DNA of 64,000 nucleotides from DASVWZ01 sp963708575 (GTDB lineage: Bacteria > Acidobacteriota > Terriglobia > Terriglobales > Acidobacteriaceae), in NCBI GenBank assembly GCA_963708575.1, contig CAVPTB010000007.1:682001-746000 (forward strand), given 5' to 3'. Position 1 is the first letter of the stretch. Each line of letters begins with the position of its first letter. The translations under genes and the position numbers were made by a program. The notes under the pieces are model-generated. The model saw only the letters and a program-made list of their open reading frames with translations. It was not told the DNA's origin and did no database searches. Positions 16,629 to 24,225 of this stretch are shown here, one piece after another.

Positions 16629-18644
16629 CTATTTTCCTAACTTCTTCTCCAGGTCGCTCACCCAACCCACCTGAAATTCTGGCTCGATGGTTTTAGCCAG
16701 CGCGAGCGCCTTGTGGTAAGACTGGCGAGCTTCGTCGGGACGTCCCATCGCAGCCAAGACGTCTCCCATGACAGCGTTTGCCTTCACCGCATCCGGAGCA
16801 AGCGAAACCGCCTGCTGTGCCTCGACGAGCGCCTCCGAAAGCTTCTTTTCATCGAGGAGATTTCCTGCCCTCTGTTCATGGCCTATAGCTGCGGCCAGCG
16901 GAATTTCAAAATGTCCCTCAAAGACAAATACTCCGTAGTCGATCACGGCGGTGGCGCGCAGATCTTTGAACTGCTCGTACGGATTGAGCGGCCCCGCTCC
17001 GAACTCGAATCCGGAGAGATCGCCCGCGCTGATCAGCACTGGGCCGTCGACCGCCGGCGGGGAATCGATCGGTTCATTCACCCACAGCGAATCGGCAGTA
17101 GGCAGGGGCTTACATGGGATCCCGTAATCGTGCATGTCCACGACGCCCTCGGCAAAATAGACGAACCAGCAATCTTTCACTCCCCGTTTGTCGAGATATC
17201 TCTTCGTCGCCTTGAGTTGCTGCCCCCAATCTGAATTGGAGTCAGTCAGATACTTGTAAGTCTGCGAAGGTCCGCCCCACAGTTCGTTCGCATAAGCAAT
17301 ATAGGCAGGATAAGTGCGGGTCACCGAAATCGCCTGGAAAATCAGTAGCGCGACGACCACATAGACCCAGCGCCGGTTCTGTTCAATGAGTTTCCCAGCC
17401 GCGCCCCCAATCAGCACCGCCAGAAAAACATAGACGAGCAGAATATGACGCACGCCGATGTTCATCCCCGAACCCATGGCAACGGCGAAATGCACCGCCG
17501 GAGGAATCGTAAGGAAAAGGATCTCCCGCCAGGCCCGCAATTTTCCGCTGACAATCGACCACACCGCAATCGACAGCAGGAGAAGAAACGTCAGGCTTGA
17601 CTTGATCACAAACGCCGCCGGAAAGTAATACCAGATGCCCTTCGCATAGTCCTTGCCGAATAAATACGACGCATAGAAATCCGCCATGATGCGCACGTCG
17701 GCCAACCCATAGATGTAAGACTCAGGCAGCAAGCGAAACCGCGCCACGGCCGTGAGTACTCGAATGTCTCGCTGCCGGGATAGCCTTTGCACGAACTCAG
17801 AAAGCGGCGGATTTATCTCCTGTCCATCCGCTCGCGCTTTGTAGCGGAACCCGTAGAACGACCATAGAACACCGACCGATATCACGGTGACCAGCACCAA
17901 GGCCCCAGCCATTCGAAGAGCGCGCTTGCTCCTCGGAACTTGCACGCTCTTGTCGGCGTCGTTCCCCGCCCGCGCTATTTCGCAGATCGCCAGCAGAAGC
18001 AGCATCGGGAAGATCAGAATCGCGCTGTGCTTTGAAGCCAAGGCCAGTCCCCCAGCCACTCCTGTGAGAACCATTCGCCCGGCTGACGGAGCTTTCACGT
18101 AGCGGTAGAAAGCATAGATCGACGCAAACACGAAGCAGGCGCATCCCATGTCAGTGCCGACCACCCCGCCATGCGCCAGCACCGTCGGATCAAACGTCAG
18201 CAATGCCAGGGCGATGAAGGCTGCGACCACGCCGAACATCTCTCGTGTCGCCAGAAAGACCAGAACGACCAGCAGCAGCGTCAGCAGTGACGCTGCCATG
18301 CGCGCGCGAAACAGGATTTGGTCGGCGTCATTCCGGAAAATGAAATCCTTGCCGCCGAGAAACGCCTCAAGCTTGAAAAAGCGATTCTGCAGCTCGGGCA
18401 TCTTCAGGGGAAGATTCAGTAATGGAATTGTGGCCAGCAGCTTCACCAGCGGAGGATGTTCGGGATTCAACCCAAAATCGCCGTGCTTCCACGACATGTA
18501 TCCGGCGTAGATGTGGTCGTCTTCATCCCAGGTAATCGAATTGTCCCGCGCGGTCAGCGCGAACTGAACGACGAGCACAGCCACAAAGCAGAGGACGCCG
18601 ACAATCGTCCCGGCGCGACGGGCAGATCCGTTTGCCCCAGTCAT
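16629..18644 (-). CDS. GT39-type polytopic glycosyltransferase with TPR tail
   Basis: A 671-residue inner-membrane protein with about a dozen predicted helices. The first periplasmic loop has the acidic motif TWDEDDHIYAGYMSW followed by NPEHPPLVK, as in the ArnT/PMT_2 (GT-C) family that moves sugars from polyprenyl carriers to proteins or lipids. A short helix-turn-helix tail (about 590-660, NLLDEKKLSEALVEAQQAV) matches TPR repeats. The donor and acceptor cannot be predicted. It shares its strand with the neighbouring hydrolase, but the spacing does not prove an operon. Confidence 0.85.
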   Translation of the reverse strand: MTGANGSARRAGTIVGVLCFVAVLVVQFALTARDNSITWDEDDHIYAGYMSWKHGDFGLNPEHPPLVKLLATIPLLNLPLKMPELQNRFFKLEAFLGGKDFIFRNDADQILFRARMAASLLTLLLVVLVFLATREMFGVVAAFIALALLTFDPTVLAHGGVVGTDMGCACFVFASIYAFYRYVKAPSAGRMVLTGVAGGLALASKHSAILIFPMLLLLAICEIARAGNDADKSVQVPRSKRALRMAGALVLVTVISVGVLWSFYGFRYKARADGQEINPPLSEFVQRLSRQRDIRVLTAVARFRLLPESYIYGLADVRIMADFYASYLFGKDYAKGIWYYFPAAFVIKSSLTFLLLLSIAVWSIVSGKLRAWREILFLTIPPAVHFAVAMGSGMNIGVRHILLVYVFLAVLIGGAAGKLIEQNRRWVYVVVALLIFQAISVTRTYPAYIAYANELWGGPSQTYKYLTDSNSDWGQQLKATKRYLDKRGVKDCWFVYFAEGVVDMHDYGIPCKPLPTADSLWVNEPIDSPPAVDGPVLISAGDLSGFEFGAGPLNPYEQFKDLRATAVIDYGVFVFEGHFEIPLAAAIGHEQRAGNLLDEKKLSEALVEAQQAVSLAPDAVKANAVMGDVLAAMGRPDEARQSYHKALALAKTIEPEFQVGWVSDLEKKLGK

Positions 18645-18744
18645 TTGAGTGATAAAAGCAGGCTCATCTCGGTGGTCGACGGCTCCTATAATAGCTCTTC
18701 CGCGAAACGCGTAATGTGACTAGTTTCGTGCCTCGGGCGCGGAC

Positions 18745-19497
18745 CTACGCCCCCGACCCTTTAAATAACTTCGCTAAACCGTCAATATCCGCTGCACTCG
18801 CGTCGCCGACCACGAAATAACGCAGACCACCTTGGCTCCAGGTCTCCATACTGAATGGCACTTTCTTCGGAGACATCGAACTCTCCTCTAATTTCGCCGG
18901 CAGCGTCCGTTCCTGAAAGATGAACACAGAAATGTGGTGCTTCCGCACGTCGTAGATCAGATGTGCTCCCGGCGCTTGCTCCAGATAAGTCATCCGTCCG
19001 CCGACCAGCGAGAAGTCAGTATTCTGCAATTCGGGCAAATTGAAAGAGAAGGGAATCTTTCCCTGGAACCACGGCTTCACCGTATGCCGGTCCGTCGAGA
19101 TCACATCCACCGGCGAGGCACTGGCCAGCGTTTCCACATGCAGGTCCGCAATCTCGCTGAAGACCTGATCTCTACCCGATCGCCGCCCCAGGTAATTCGC
19201 TGTCAAAGCACTAACCATCAGCACTGCAACCAGCGCCCCAGCGAATATCCATGCCAGCCTGGTATTGCGCCGCGCCTTGGGCGCAAGGCTCTGCTGCATC
19301 CGCTGCCGAAACTCCGCCCTTGGAGCGAACCGCGTTCCCGCGACGTGGATGCCGCGTTTCATTTGTACTCGTGCCAACGCATCCGCCGCGCATGAAGGAC
19401 AGCTGCGTACATGTGCGTCGAACGTGCGCATCTCGCCTTCCGGAAGTTCACCGTCAACGTAAGTGTCGAGTTTTGCGTTCCAGGATTCACACCCCAT
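18745..19497 (-). CDS. Zinc-finger anti-sigma factor, membrane anchored
   Basis: A 250-residue protein. The N-terminal 45 residues carry the ZAS zinc-binding pattern HVRSCPSC preceded by a conserved helix (LDTYVDGELPEGE), which binds ECF sigma factors in the cytoplasm. One membrane helix follows at about 83-103 (AWIFAGALVAVLMVSALTA) and the rest is periplasmic, without a recognised sensor fold. Its start overlaps the end of the sigma-factor gene by 11 nt, so the two are co-translated, the usual arrangement for a cognate pair. Confidence 0.9.
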   Translation of the reverse strand: MGCESWNAKLDTYVDGELPEGEMRTFDAHVRSCPSCAADALARVQMKRGIHVAGTRFAPRAEFRQRMQQSLAPKARRNTRLAWIFAGALVAVLMVSALTANYLGRRSGRDQVFSEIADLHVETLASASPVDVISTDRHTVKPWFQGKIPFSFNLPELQNTDFSLVGGRMTYLEQAPGAHLIYDVRKHHISVFIFQERTLPAKLEESSMSPKKVPFSMETWSQGGLRYFVVGDASAADIDGLAKLFKGSGA

Positions 19498-20044
19498 GGC
19501 TCACCGTCTTTGACAACCTGGCCGTAAGGACACCGCGCAACGTCTTTCTCGCTCGCGACAATCGCGACATCACTGTGCCCATCGGAACTGAAAGTGTTTC
19601 CGCAATTTCCTGATACGACATTTCCTCCACATCGCAAAGCAGCAGGATCTCTCGAAAATGCACCGGCAGTTCGTCAATCGCGCTCTGCATCAGCTGAACA
19701 TTGCTCCGTTCCATCAAAATCGTTTCCGGCGTTTCGCTCTCTACCGCCAATTCCGGTCCATCCTCATCGTCCGAATCAAGCGAGACCGTGGATGTAGCTT
19801 TCAGTCCAGTGCGCGACGTCAGAAAAGTATTGCGCAGGATCCTGTACATCCACGCCCGAAAATTCGTTCCTAACTGGAATGACGAAAACCCCTTCAACGC
19901 TTTCGCGTAGGTCTCCTGTACCAGGTCCTCGGCTTCTTCGCGGTCCTGCGTAAGCCAGTGCGCGAAGTTATACAACTGGTCGAAAAGCGGCATCGCCAAC
20001 TCTTCGAACCCACCGGATTGAGGGGCCCGCCCGGACATTCCCAT
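19487..20044 (-). CDS. ECF-family RNA polymerase sigma factor
   Basis: A 185-residue sigma70-family factor with region 2 (NFAHWLTQDREEAEDLVQET, FRAWMYRILRNTFL) and region 4 (LPVHFREILLLCDVEEMSYQ, then MGTVMSRLSRARKTL) joined by an acidic linker. It would direct RNA polymerase to an envelope or oxidative-stress regulon under control of the overlapping anti-sigma gene. A GGAATAAAAGT motif lies 21-31 nt upstream of the ATG on the same strand and recurs near two other genes, which suggests autoregulation. If that motif is the -35 element, transcription would begin almost at the start codon. Confidence 0.93.
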   Translation of the reverse strand: MGMSGRAPQSGGFEELAMPLFDQLYNFAHWLTQDREEAEDLVQETYAKALKGFSSFQLGTNFRAWMYRILRNTFLTSRTGLKATSTVSLDSDDEDGPELAVESETPETILMERSNVQLMQSAIDELPVHFREILLLCDVEEMSYQEIAETLSVPMGTVMSRLSRARKTLRGVLTARLSKTVSHGV

Positions 20045-20064
20045 AGAGTAAACCAGCCCACATT

Positions 20065-20075
20065 ACTTTTATTCC
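20065..20075 (-). promoter_or_regulatory. Candidate ECF -35 element before the sigma gene
   Basis: GGAATAAAAGT on the minus strand, upstream of the ECF sigma gene. The same GGAATAAAA core occurs at 20121 and 21044 on the plus strand. Function as ECF promoter is inferred from repetition and position. Confidence 0.45.
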
Positions 20076-20120
20076 ATAGATCGCGAAATTTTCATGGCGC
20101 AAAACGCGAAAGCGAAGCGC

Positions 20121-20133
20121 GGAATAAAACTCC
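20121..20133 (+). promoter_or_regulatory. Candidate ECF promoter before the small secreted gene
   Basis: GGAATAAAACTCC, about 105 nt upstream of the gene at 20237, with AT-rich GGTTATAA a suitable distance downstream as possible -10. It shares an 11-nt core with the motif at 21044. Confidence 0.45.
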
Positions 20134-20236
20134 GTCGGGCTGGTTATAACCCGCAGAGTGCAAATGCCTGATGTCGTGATAGTGCAGCAAACTGCACTAT
20201 TTCAAACCTGTTCAAGAAAAAAGGAAGGCCACAATT

Positions 20237-20497
20237 ATGAAAAATCGATTGATAACCATTGTTATGGCTCTGCTCTGTGCCAGTTCTCTGGCTTTTGCCG
20301 ATAACCCAACCGATGCGCCGCTCGTGGCTGATGCCGGCTACGTCGCCACGTGCCGGGACAACAAAGTCGAGCACAACGCTCGGCGTACTACGAAGAAGGA
20401 CGAATCTGCTTCAGCCAAATCCAAGCAGCAAAATGACTCTCGAAATGATGGTCAGGAGGCAAGTAGTTCTGAATACTCCGTCAATGCCAGCAATTGA
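20237..20497 (+). CDS. Small secreted protein of unknown function
   Basis: An 86-residue protein with a clear signal peptide (MKNRLITIVMALLCASSLAF, cleavage near AFA-DN). The mature part is hydrophilic, rich in Lys, Ser, Asn and Asp, with a single Cys, and looks disordered. AAGGAAGG lies before the ATG. It is the first gene of the plus-strand block that diverges from the ECF sigma gene, and a GGAATAAAACT motif lies upstream, so it may belong to the sigma regulon. No family is recognised. Confidence 0.65.
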   Translation: MKNRLITIVMALLCASSLAFADNPTDAPLVADAGYVATCRDNKVEHNARRTTKKDESASAKSKQQNDSRNDGQEASSSEYSVNASN

Positions 20498-20585
20498 AAA
20501 AGTAGTGGCCGGGGAACTCGTCTTCTTGAAGAAAGCTGTTGTGACGCTGATCCCCGGCGGCTAGCTCATAAACGGAAGAAATATC

Positions 20586-21035
20586 ATGATCAATCCATTC
20601 GACCCTAAAACTGTTCTTTTGGCCAGGCATGCGCAGCATGCCGTTCTGATCCATTTCCCCATCGCACTTTTTATTTCAGCGGTAGCCTTCGACCTTCTCG
20701 CGCAATGGACCAATCGCCGCGGCTTGGCGGACACCGCCTACTACAACCTGTTGGTCGCAGCGATCTCTACCGTGCCAGTCCTGGCCACCGGAATTCTCGC
20801 ATGGCAACTCCAACTCGAGGGCCAGCGCTTGAAAGGCATCCTCCTGCTGCACCTAGTGCTCGCCTGCGTCTCAACCGTCGTAATCTGGCTCGCCTGGTGG
20901 ATCCACTTCCGCACCCGTCGCAGAACCCAGGCGTCGCCCGCTTATCGTCTGCCACTCGAGTGTCTCGGCGTGGTTCTTATTGCCCTTACCGGACATCTTG
21001 GCGGATTTCTTAGCGGTGTGAACTTACCAAACTAA
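20586..21035 (+). CDS. DUF2231-type four-helix membrane protein
   Basis: A 149-residue integral membrane protein with about four helices. The HAVLIHFPIALFISAVAFDL segment is the hallmark of DUF2231 proteins, whose function is unknown but which often accompany redox or copper proteins. The last helix ends with GHLGGFLSGVN, also family-like. It lies in a same-strand block with a Tat-exported metallophosphoesterase, a cupredoxin and tatA. Confidence 0.85.
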   Translation: MINPFDPKTVLLARHAQHAVLIHFPIALFISAVAFDLLAQWTNRRGLADTAYYNLLVAAISTVPVLATGILAWQLQLEGQRLKGILLLHLVLACVSTVVIWLAWWIHFRTRRRTQASPAYRLPLECLGVVLIALTGHLGGFLSGVNLPN

Positions 21036-21043
21036 TTTTGCGG

Positions 21044-21057
21044 GGAATAAAACTTCC
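21044..21057 (+). promoter_or_regulatory. Candidate ECF promoter before the metallophosphoesterase
   Basis: GGAATAAAACTTCC, 46-59 nt upstream of the next start codon, shares GGAATAAAACT with 20121 and GGAATAAAA with the minus-strand site before the sigma gene. Confidence 0.45.
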
Positions 21058-21102
21058 TCCACCCAGTTATCACCTCAGAACGTAATTCAAACGGAGAAAC
21101 AA

Positions 21103-22068
21103 ATGGCAGACCAGAAATCAAATATCATCGATCAGAAACTGCAAGACCTCAACAACGACGGCATCGATCGTCGCGGCTTTCTGAAGTGCATGGCGTGGGC
21201 CGGTACCGGGTTGGTCTGGACCATGAGCGGAGGCATTCCCGTGTCACGCGCCTTCGCAAAAGATCTTGACCACAAGCCGGCAGACTTCAGCTTCGTTCAA
21301 ATCAGCGACAGCCACATGGGATTCAACAAGCCCGCCAATCCTGACGTCGCCGCGACCCTGCAGGCCGCGGTGAATAAGATCAACGCGCTGCCCAATGTGC
21401 CGGACTTCTTGCTGCACACCGGCGATATCAGTCACCTTTCGCGCCCCGAGCAGTTCGACAACGTCGATCAGATTCTGAAAAGCGCGTCCGCCAAGAATGT
21501 CTTCTTTGTCCCCGGCGAACACGATGTCCTGAACGACGACGGCAAGCAGTATCTCGACCGCTACGGCAAAAACGCCAAGGGCTCCGGTTGGTACAGCTTC
21601 GATCACAAGGGTGTTCACTTCATGGGCCTGATCAACGTGCTCAACCTCAAAGCTGGTGGACTCGGATCTCTAGGCGTGGAACAGCTCAAATGGATTGCCG
21701 ACGACGTCAACCACCTCAAACACAGCACGCCCATCGTGGTGTTCGCCCACATGCCGCTCTGGTCGATCTATCCCGAGTGGGGTTGGGGCACGGAAGACAG
21801 CGCCCAGGCCCTTGGCTCATTGAAAAAGTTCGGCTCAGTTACCGTACTGAACGGTCACATTCACCAGATCATGCAGAAGGTTGAAGGCAACGTAACTTTC
21901 CATACCGCTATGTCGACCGCATTCCCGCAACCACAGCCCGGCAAGGCAGATTCTCCCGGACCCATGAAAGTCACCGCCGAGCAGTTGCGAAGCGTGCTCG
22001 GGATCACCGATGTGAATTATGTTCGTCGCCAACATTCGCTTGCGATTGTTGACTCAAGCCTCGGCTAG
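21103..22068 (+). CDS. Tat-exported metallophosphoesterase
   Basis: A 321-residue calcineurin-like phosphoesterase. A twin-arginine signal (DRRGFLKCMAWAGTG, residues about 24-38) precedes the catalytic domain. Metal-site motifs are DSHMG (DxH), HTGDISH (GD), VPGEHD in place of the usual GNHD, AHMPLW and NGHIHQ (GHxH). The Asn-to-Glu change at the third motif removes a normal metal ligand or transition-state contact, so activity may differ from the family norm. It would act folded in the periplasm. A tatA-type gene 0.5 kb downstream on the same strand fits the export route. GGAG lies before the ATG. Confidence 0.88.
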   Translation: MADQKSNIIDQKLQDLNNDGIDRRGFLKCMAWAGTGLVWTMSGGIPVSRAFAKDLDHKPADFSFVQISDSHMGFNKPANPDVAATLQAAVNKINALPNVPDFLLHTGDISHLSRPEQFDNVDQILKSASAKNVFFVPGEHDVLNDDGKQYLDRYGKNAKGSGWYSFDHKGVHFMGLINVLNLKAGGLGSLGVEQLKWIADDVNHLKHSTPIVVFAHMPLWSIYPEWGWGTEDSAQALGSLKKFGSVTVLNGHIHQIMQKVEGNVTFHTAMSTAFPQPQPGKADSPGPMKVTAEQLRSVLGITDVNYVRRQHSLAIVDSSLG

Positions 22069-22124
22069 AGCGCATGCCCTCGTCTCACAAGAAAAATGAA
22101 GAAAAATCAAGAAAGGAAAAGAAC

Positions 22125-22481
22125 ATGAAGAAGAAAGATTTATTGATGAAGAGTCTGTTAACGCTCGCCGTGATCGCAATGCTATTTCTCATCGGATCAT
22201 CCACCGTATCCGCCAATGACCAAGCCTCACCTGCAGCGGCGGAGGTCAAAATCGACAATTTCAGTTTCGGGCCGCAGACCGTGACCGTGCCCGTTGGCGC
22301 GACCGTCACCTGGACGAACCGCGATGACATTCCGCACACGGTTGTCAGCACTGACGGCGTCTTCAAGTCCAAGGTCCGCGACACCGACGAGAAATTCTCG
22401 TACACGTTCACCAAGGCCGGAACCTATTCCTACTTTTGTTCCGTTCACCCCAAGATGACGGGCACGGTTGTAGTGCAGTAG
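22125..22481 (+). CDS. Secreted type I copper protein (plastocyanin/cupredoxin)
   Basis: A 118-residue exported blue-copper protein. The start at MKKKDLLMKS is chosen for the AAAGGA ribosome site; an upstream ATG at 22074 would add 17 charged residues. A signal peptide ends near VSANDQA. The beta-sandwich carries all copper ligands: His in DIPHTVV and the Cys-His-Met cluster CSVHPKM. It probably carries electrons in the periplasm. Its neighbours, a Tat substrate and tatA, suggest a shared envelope function. A long hairpin separates it from tatA. Confidence 0.9.
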   Translation: MKKKDLLMKSLLTLAVIAMLFLIGSSTVSANDQASPAAAEVKIDNFSFGPQTVTVPVGATVTWTNRDDIPHTVVSTDGVFKSKVRDTDEKFSYTFTKAGTYSYFCSVHPKMTGTVVVQ

Positions 22482-22496
22482 CGCCGCCGTTTTCCT

Positions 22497-22540
22497 AGTG
22501 CTGCGCTTCCGACACCGAAAAATGCCGGAAGCACAGCACT
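22497..22540. terminator. Long hairpin between cupredoxin and tatA genes
   Basis: Two 15-nt arms (22497-22511 and 22526-22540) pair with one G-U at position 8 around a 14-nt loop. No T-run follows, so it may be an attenuator, a processing or mRNA-stability element, or a REP-like repeat and not a true terminator. Confidence 0.55.
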
Positions 22541-22584
22541 TCAGGGTCTACCCACGCTTATACCTAATAACTAAAGGAGCGACT

Positions 22585-22761
22585 ATGTTTGAAGGACTAT
22601 TTCAACCCATGCATTTGTGGGTAATTTTCGGCATCGCCTTACTGGTTTTCGGTCCCAGGAAGCTTCCAGAACTCGGCAGAGGAATCGGCGAAGGCATTCG
22701 CGGTTTCAAGTCGGCTATAAAAGAAGAAGAGAACCTTGGGTCAACCAAGTCCCCGGAATAA
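22585..22761 (+). CDS. tatA: Sec-independent translocase subunit TatA/E
   Basis: A 58-residue protein with an N-terminal helix (HLWVIFGIALLVF), the hinge GPRKLPELGRGIGEGI and an amphipathic helix, exactly the TatA/TatE plan; TatB would be longer. It forms the pore-like assembly that exports folded proteins. The start is fixed by AAAGGAG upstream; the frame extends further 5' without a plausible start. tatB and tatC are not in the window. It closes a same-strand block that contains a twin-arginine substrate. Confidence 0.92.
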   Translation: MFEGLFQPMHLWVIFGIALLVFGPRKLPELGRGIGEGIRGFKSAIKEEENLGSTKSPE

Positions 22762-22869
22762 CTTCGGGGGGGCGTACGGCAAGTCGTCCGAAATTTTCTC
22801 ACTCGACGGTGCAATCTTCAGCTCTGCTGCCCCAAATCTCGGATAGAATGGCCGCTGTAGCGACTAGCC

Positions 22870-24177
22870 ATGAGTACCGCAGCAGTTCGCGAAAACTGGG
22901 AAGGCCGCGTAGTCGACGGGAAATTTCCCCTCCTCCGCTGGGTGGGCGGTTCTGCGCAAAGCACCGTCTTCCTCACCGAACTCGCCACCGAGCCCAAGCA
23001 ACCGGCCGCCATCAAGCTCGTCCCCGCGGATGGCAACCACGCAGAGTTTGTTCTATCGAATTGGCGGAGGAGCGCGGATCTGAACCATCCCCTCTTGACG
23101 CGCGTCTTTGACTTCGGCCGCTGCGACATCAATGGCGCTCCTCTTCTTTATGTAGTGTCGGAATTTGCCGAAGAAAATCTCGCTCAGATTCTTCCCGACC
23201 GCGCGCTAACCCCCGCCGAAACGAAAGAACTGCTCAACCCTGTTCTGGACGCTCTCGTCTACTTGCATAGCAAAGGTCTGGTCCACACTCGCCTTAAGCC
23301 GTCCAACCTCATGGTCGTCGACAACCATTTGAAGCTTTCCACGGACGGGCTGCGCAAGTCGGGGGACACCGTCGCAGATTCGCGGGAGCGCAGCGCATAC
23401 GATGCCCCCGAAATCGGTTCCGGCCCCGTCACGCCCGCTGCGGACATCTGGTCGCTCGGCGCCACCTTGGTTGCCGCCCTGACGCAACATCCGCCCGCAT
23501 GGACCGAATTCGCGACCACCGAACCCTTGATTCCGCAGTCCGTTCCGGCGCCCTTTCACACCATCGCCGAAAGTTGTTTGCGCCGTGATCCGGCCGCACG
23601 AATCAACACTGCACAAATCAAAGCCCGGCTTCAGAACGGTGCAGCACTCCCAACCGTGAGCCGGCCAACTCCAGCCGCAACCACCGCAAAGTCGCCCAAG
23701 CGCCTTTTGCTGCTGGGTGCGCTCGCGGTTCTTGCCGTCTTGGCTCTCGTAAGGTTAGCCTGGCATCCTCCGGCCACACCGAAGCCTGCCGAAGTTTCGC
23801 AGTCTGCTCCGGCCGCTCCAGCGCCCGAGACGTCGCAACCTGCTGCAGCTCCTGGTTCGACATCTCCTGGATTTGTGAAAGGTGCGGTTCTCCAGCGCTC
23901 GATGCCTGACATCTCGCCCGGCGCGCGCCGAACCGTTCAAGGCAAGGTCAAAGTAAGCGTCCGCCTCACCGTCGACTCCAGCGGAAACGTGTCGAACGCC
24001 ACATTCGAGTCAGCCGGACCGAGCCAGTACTTTGCCAGCCATGCTCTGCAAGCCGCTCGCCAATGGAAATTCAAGCCCGCCCAAATGAATGGCAATCCCG
24101 TCCCCAGTAAATGGACTCTGCACTTCCGCTTCGGCCGCTCCGGCACCGAAGTCGACCCCATCGAAATCACCCGCTAA
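22870..24177 (+). CDS. Pseudokinase fused to a TonB C-terminal domain
   Basis: A 435-residue protein. Residues about 15-260 have the protein-kinase fold, with Lys in AIKLVPAD and DIWSLGATL, but the catalytic loop HRDLKPxN has become HTRLKPSN and DFG is replaced by TDG, and the glycine loop is poor. It is therefore most likely catalytically dead. One membrane helix (about 278-296, LLLLGALAVLAVLALV) is followed by a Pro/Ala linker and a TonB-type domain (about 335-430, VDSSGNVSNATFESAG and ARQWKFKPA). TonB domains contact outer-membrane receptors; here the domain would reach the periplasm while the kinase fold stays inside. The function is inferred only as envelope signalling or scaffolding. 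Confidence 0.82.
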   Translation: MSTAAVRENWEGRVVDGKFPLLRWVGGSAQSTVFLTELATEPKQPAAIKLVPADGNHAEFVLSNWRRSADLNHPLLTRVFDFGRCDINGAPLLYVVSEFAEENLAQILPDRALTPAETKELLNPVLDALVYLHSKGLVHTRLKPSNLMVVDNHLKLSTDGLRKSGDTVADSRERSAYDAPEIGSGPVTPAADIWSLGATLVAALTQHPPAWTEFATTEPLIPQSVPAPFHTIAESCLRRDPAARINTAQIKARLQNGAALPTVSRPTPAATTAKSPKRLLLLGALAVLAVLALVRLAWHPPATPKPAEVSQSAPAAPAPETSQPAAAPGSTSPGFVKGAVLQRSMPDISPGARRTVQGKVKVSVRLTVDSSGNVSNATFESAGPSQYFASHALQAARQWKFKPAQMNGNPVPSKWTLHFRFGRSGTEVDPIEITR

Positions 24178-24225
24178 AAGAGCGAATTAATTCTCCCGCG
24201 CGAAGGGCGCATGCGCGCTCAATCC

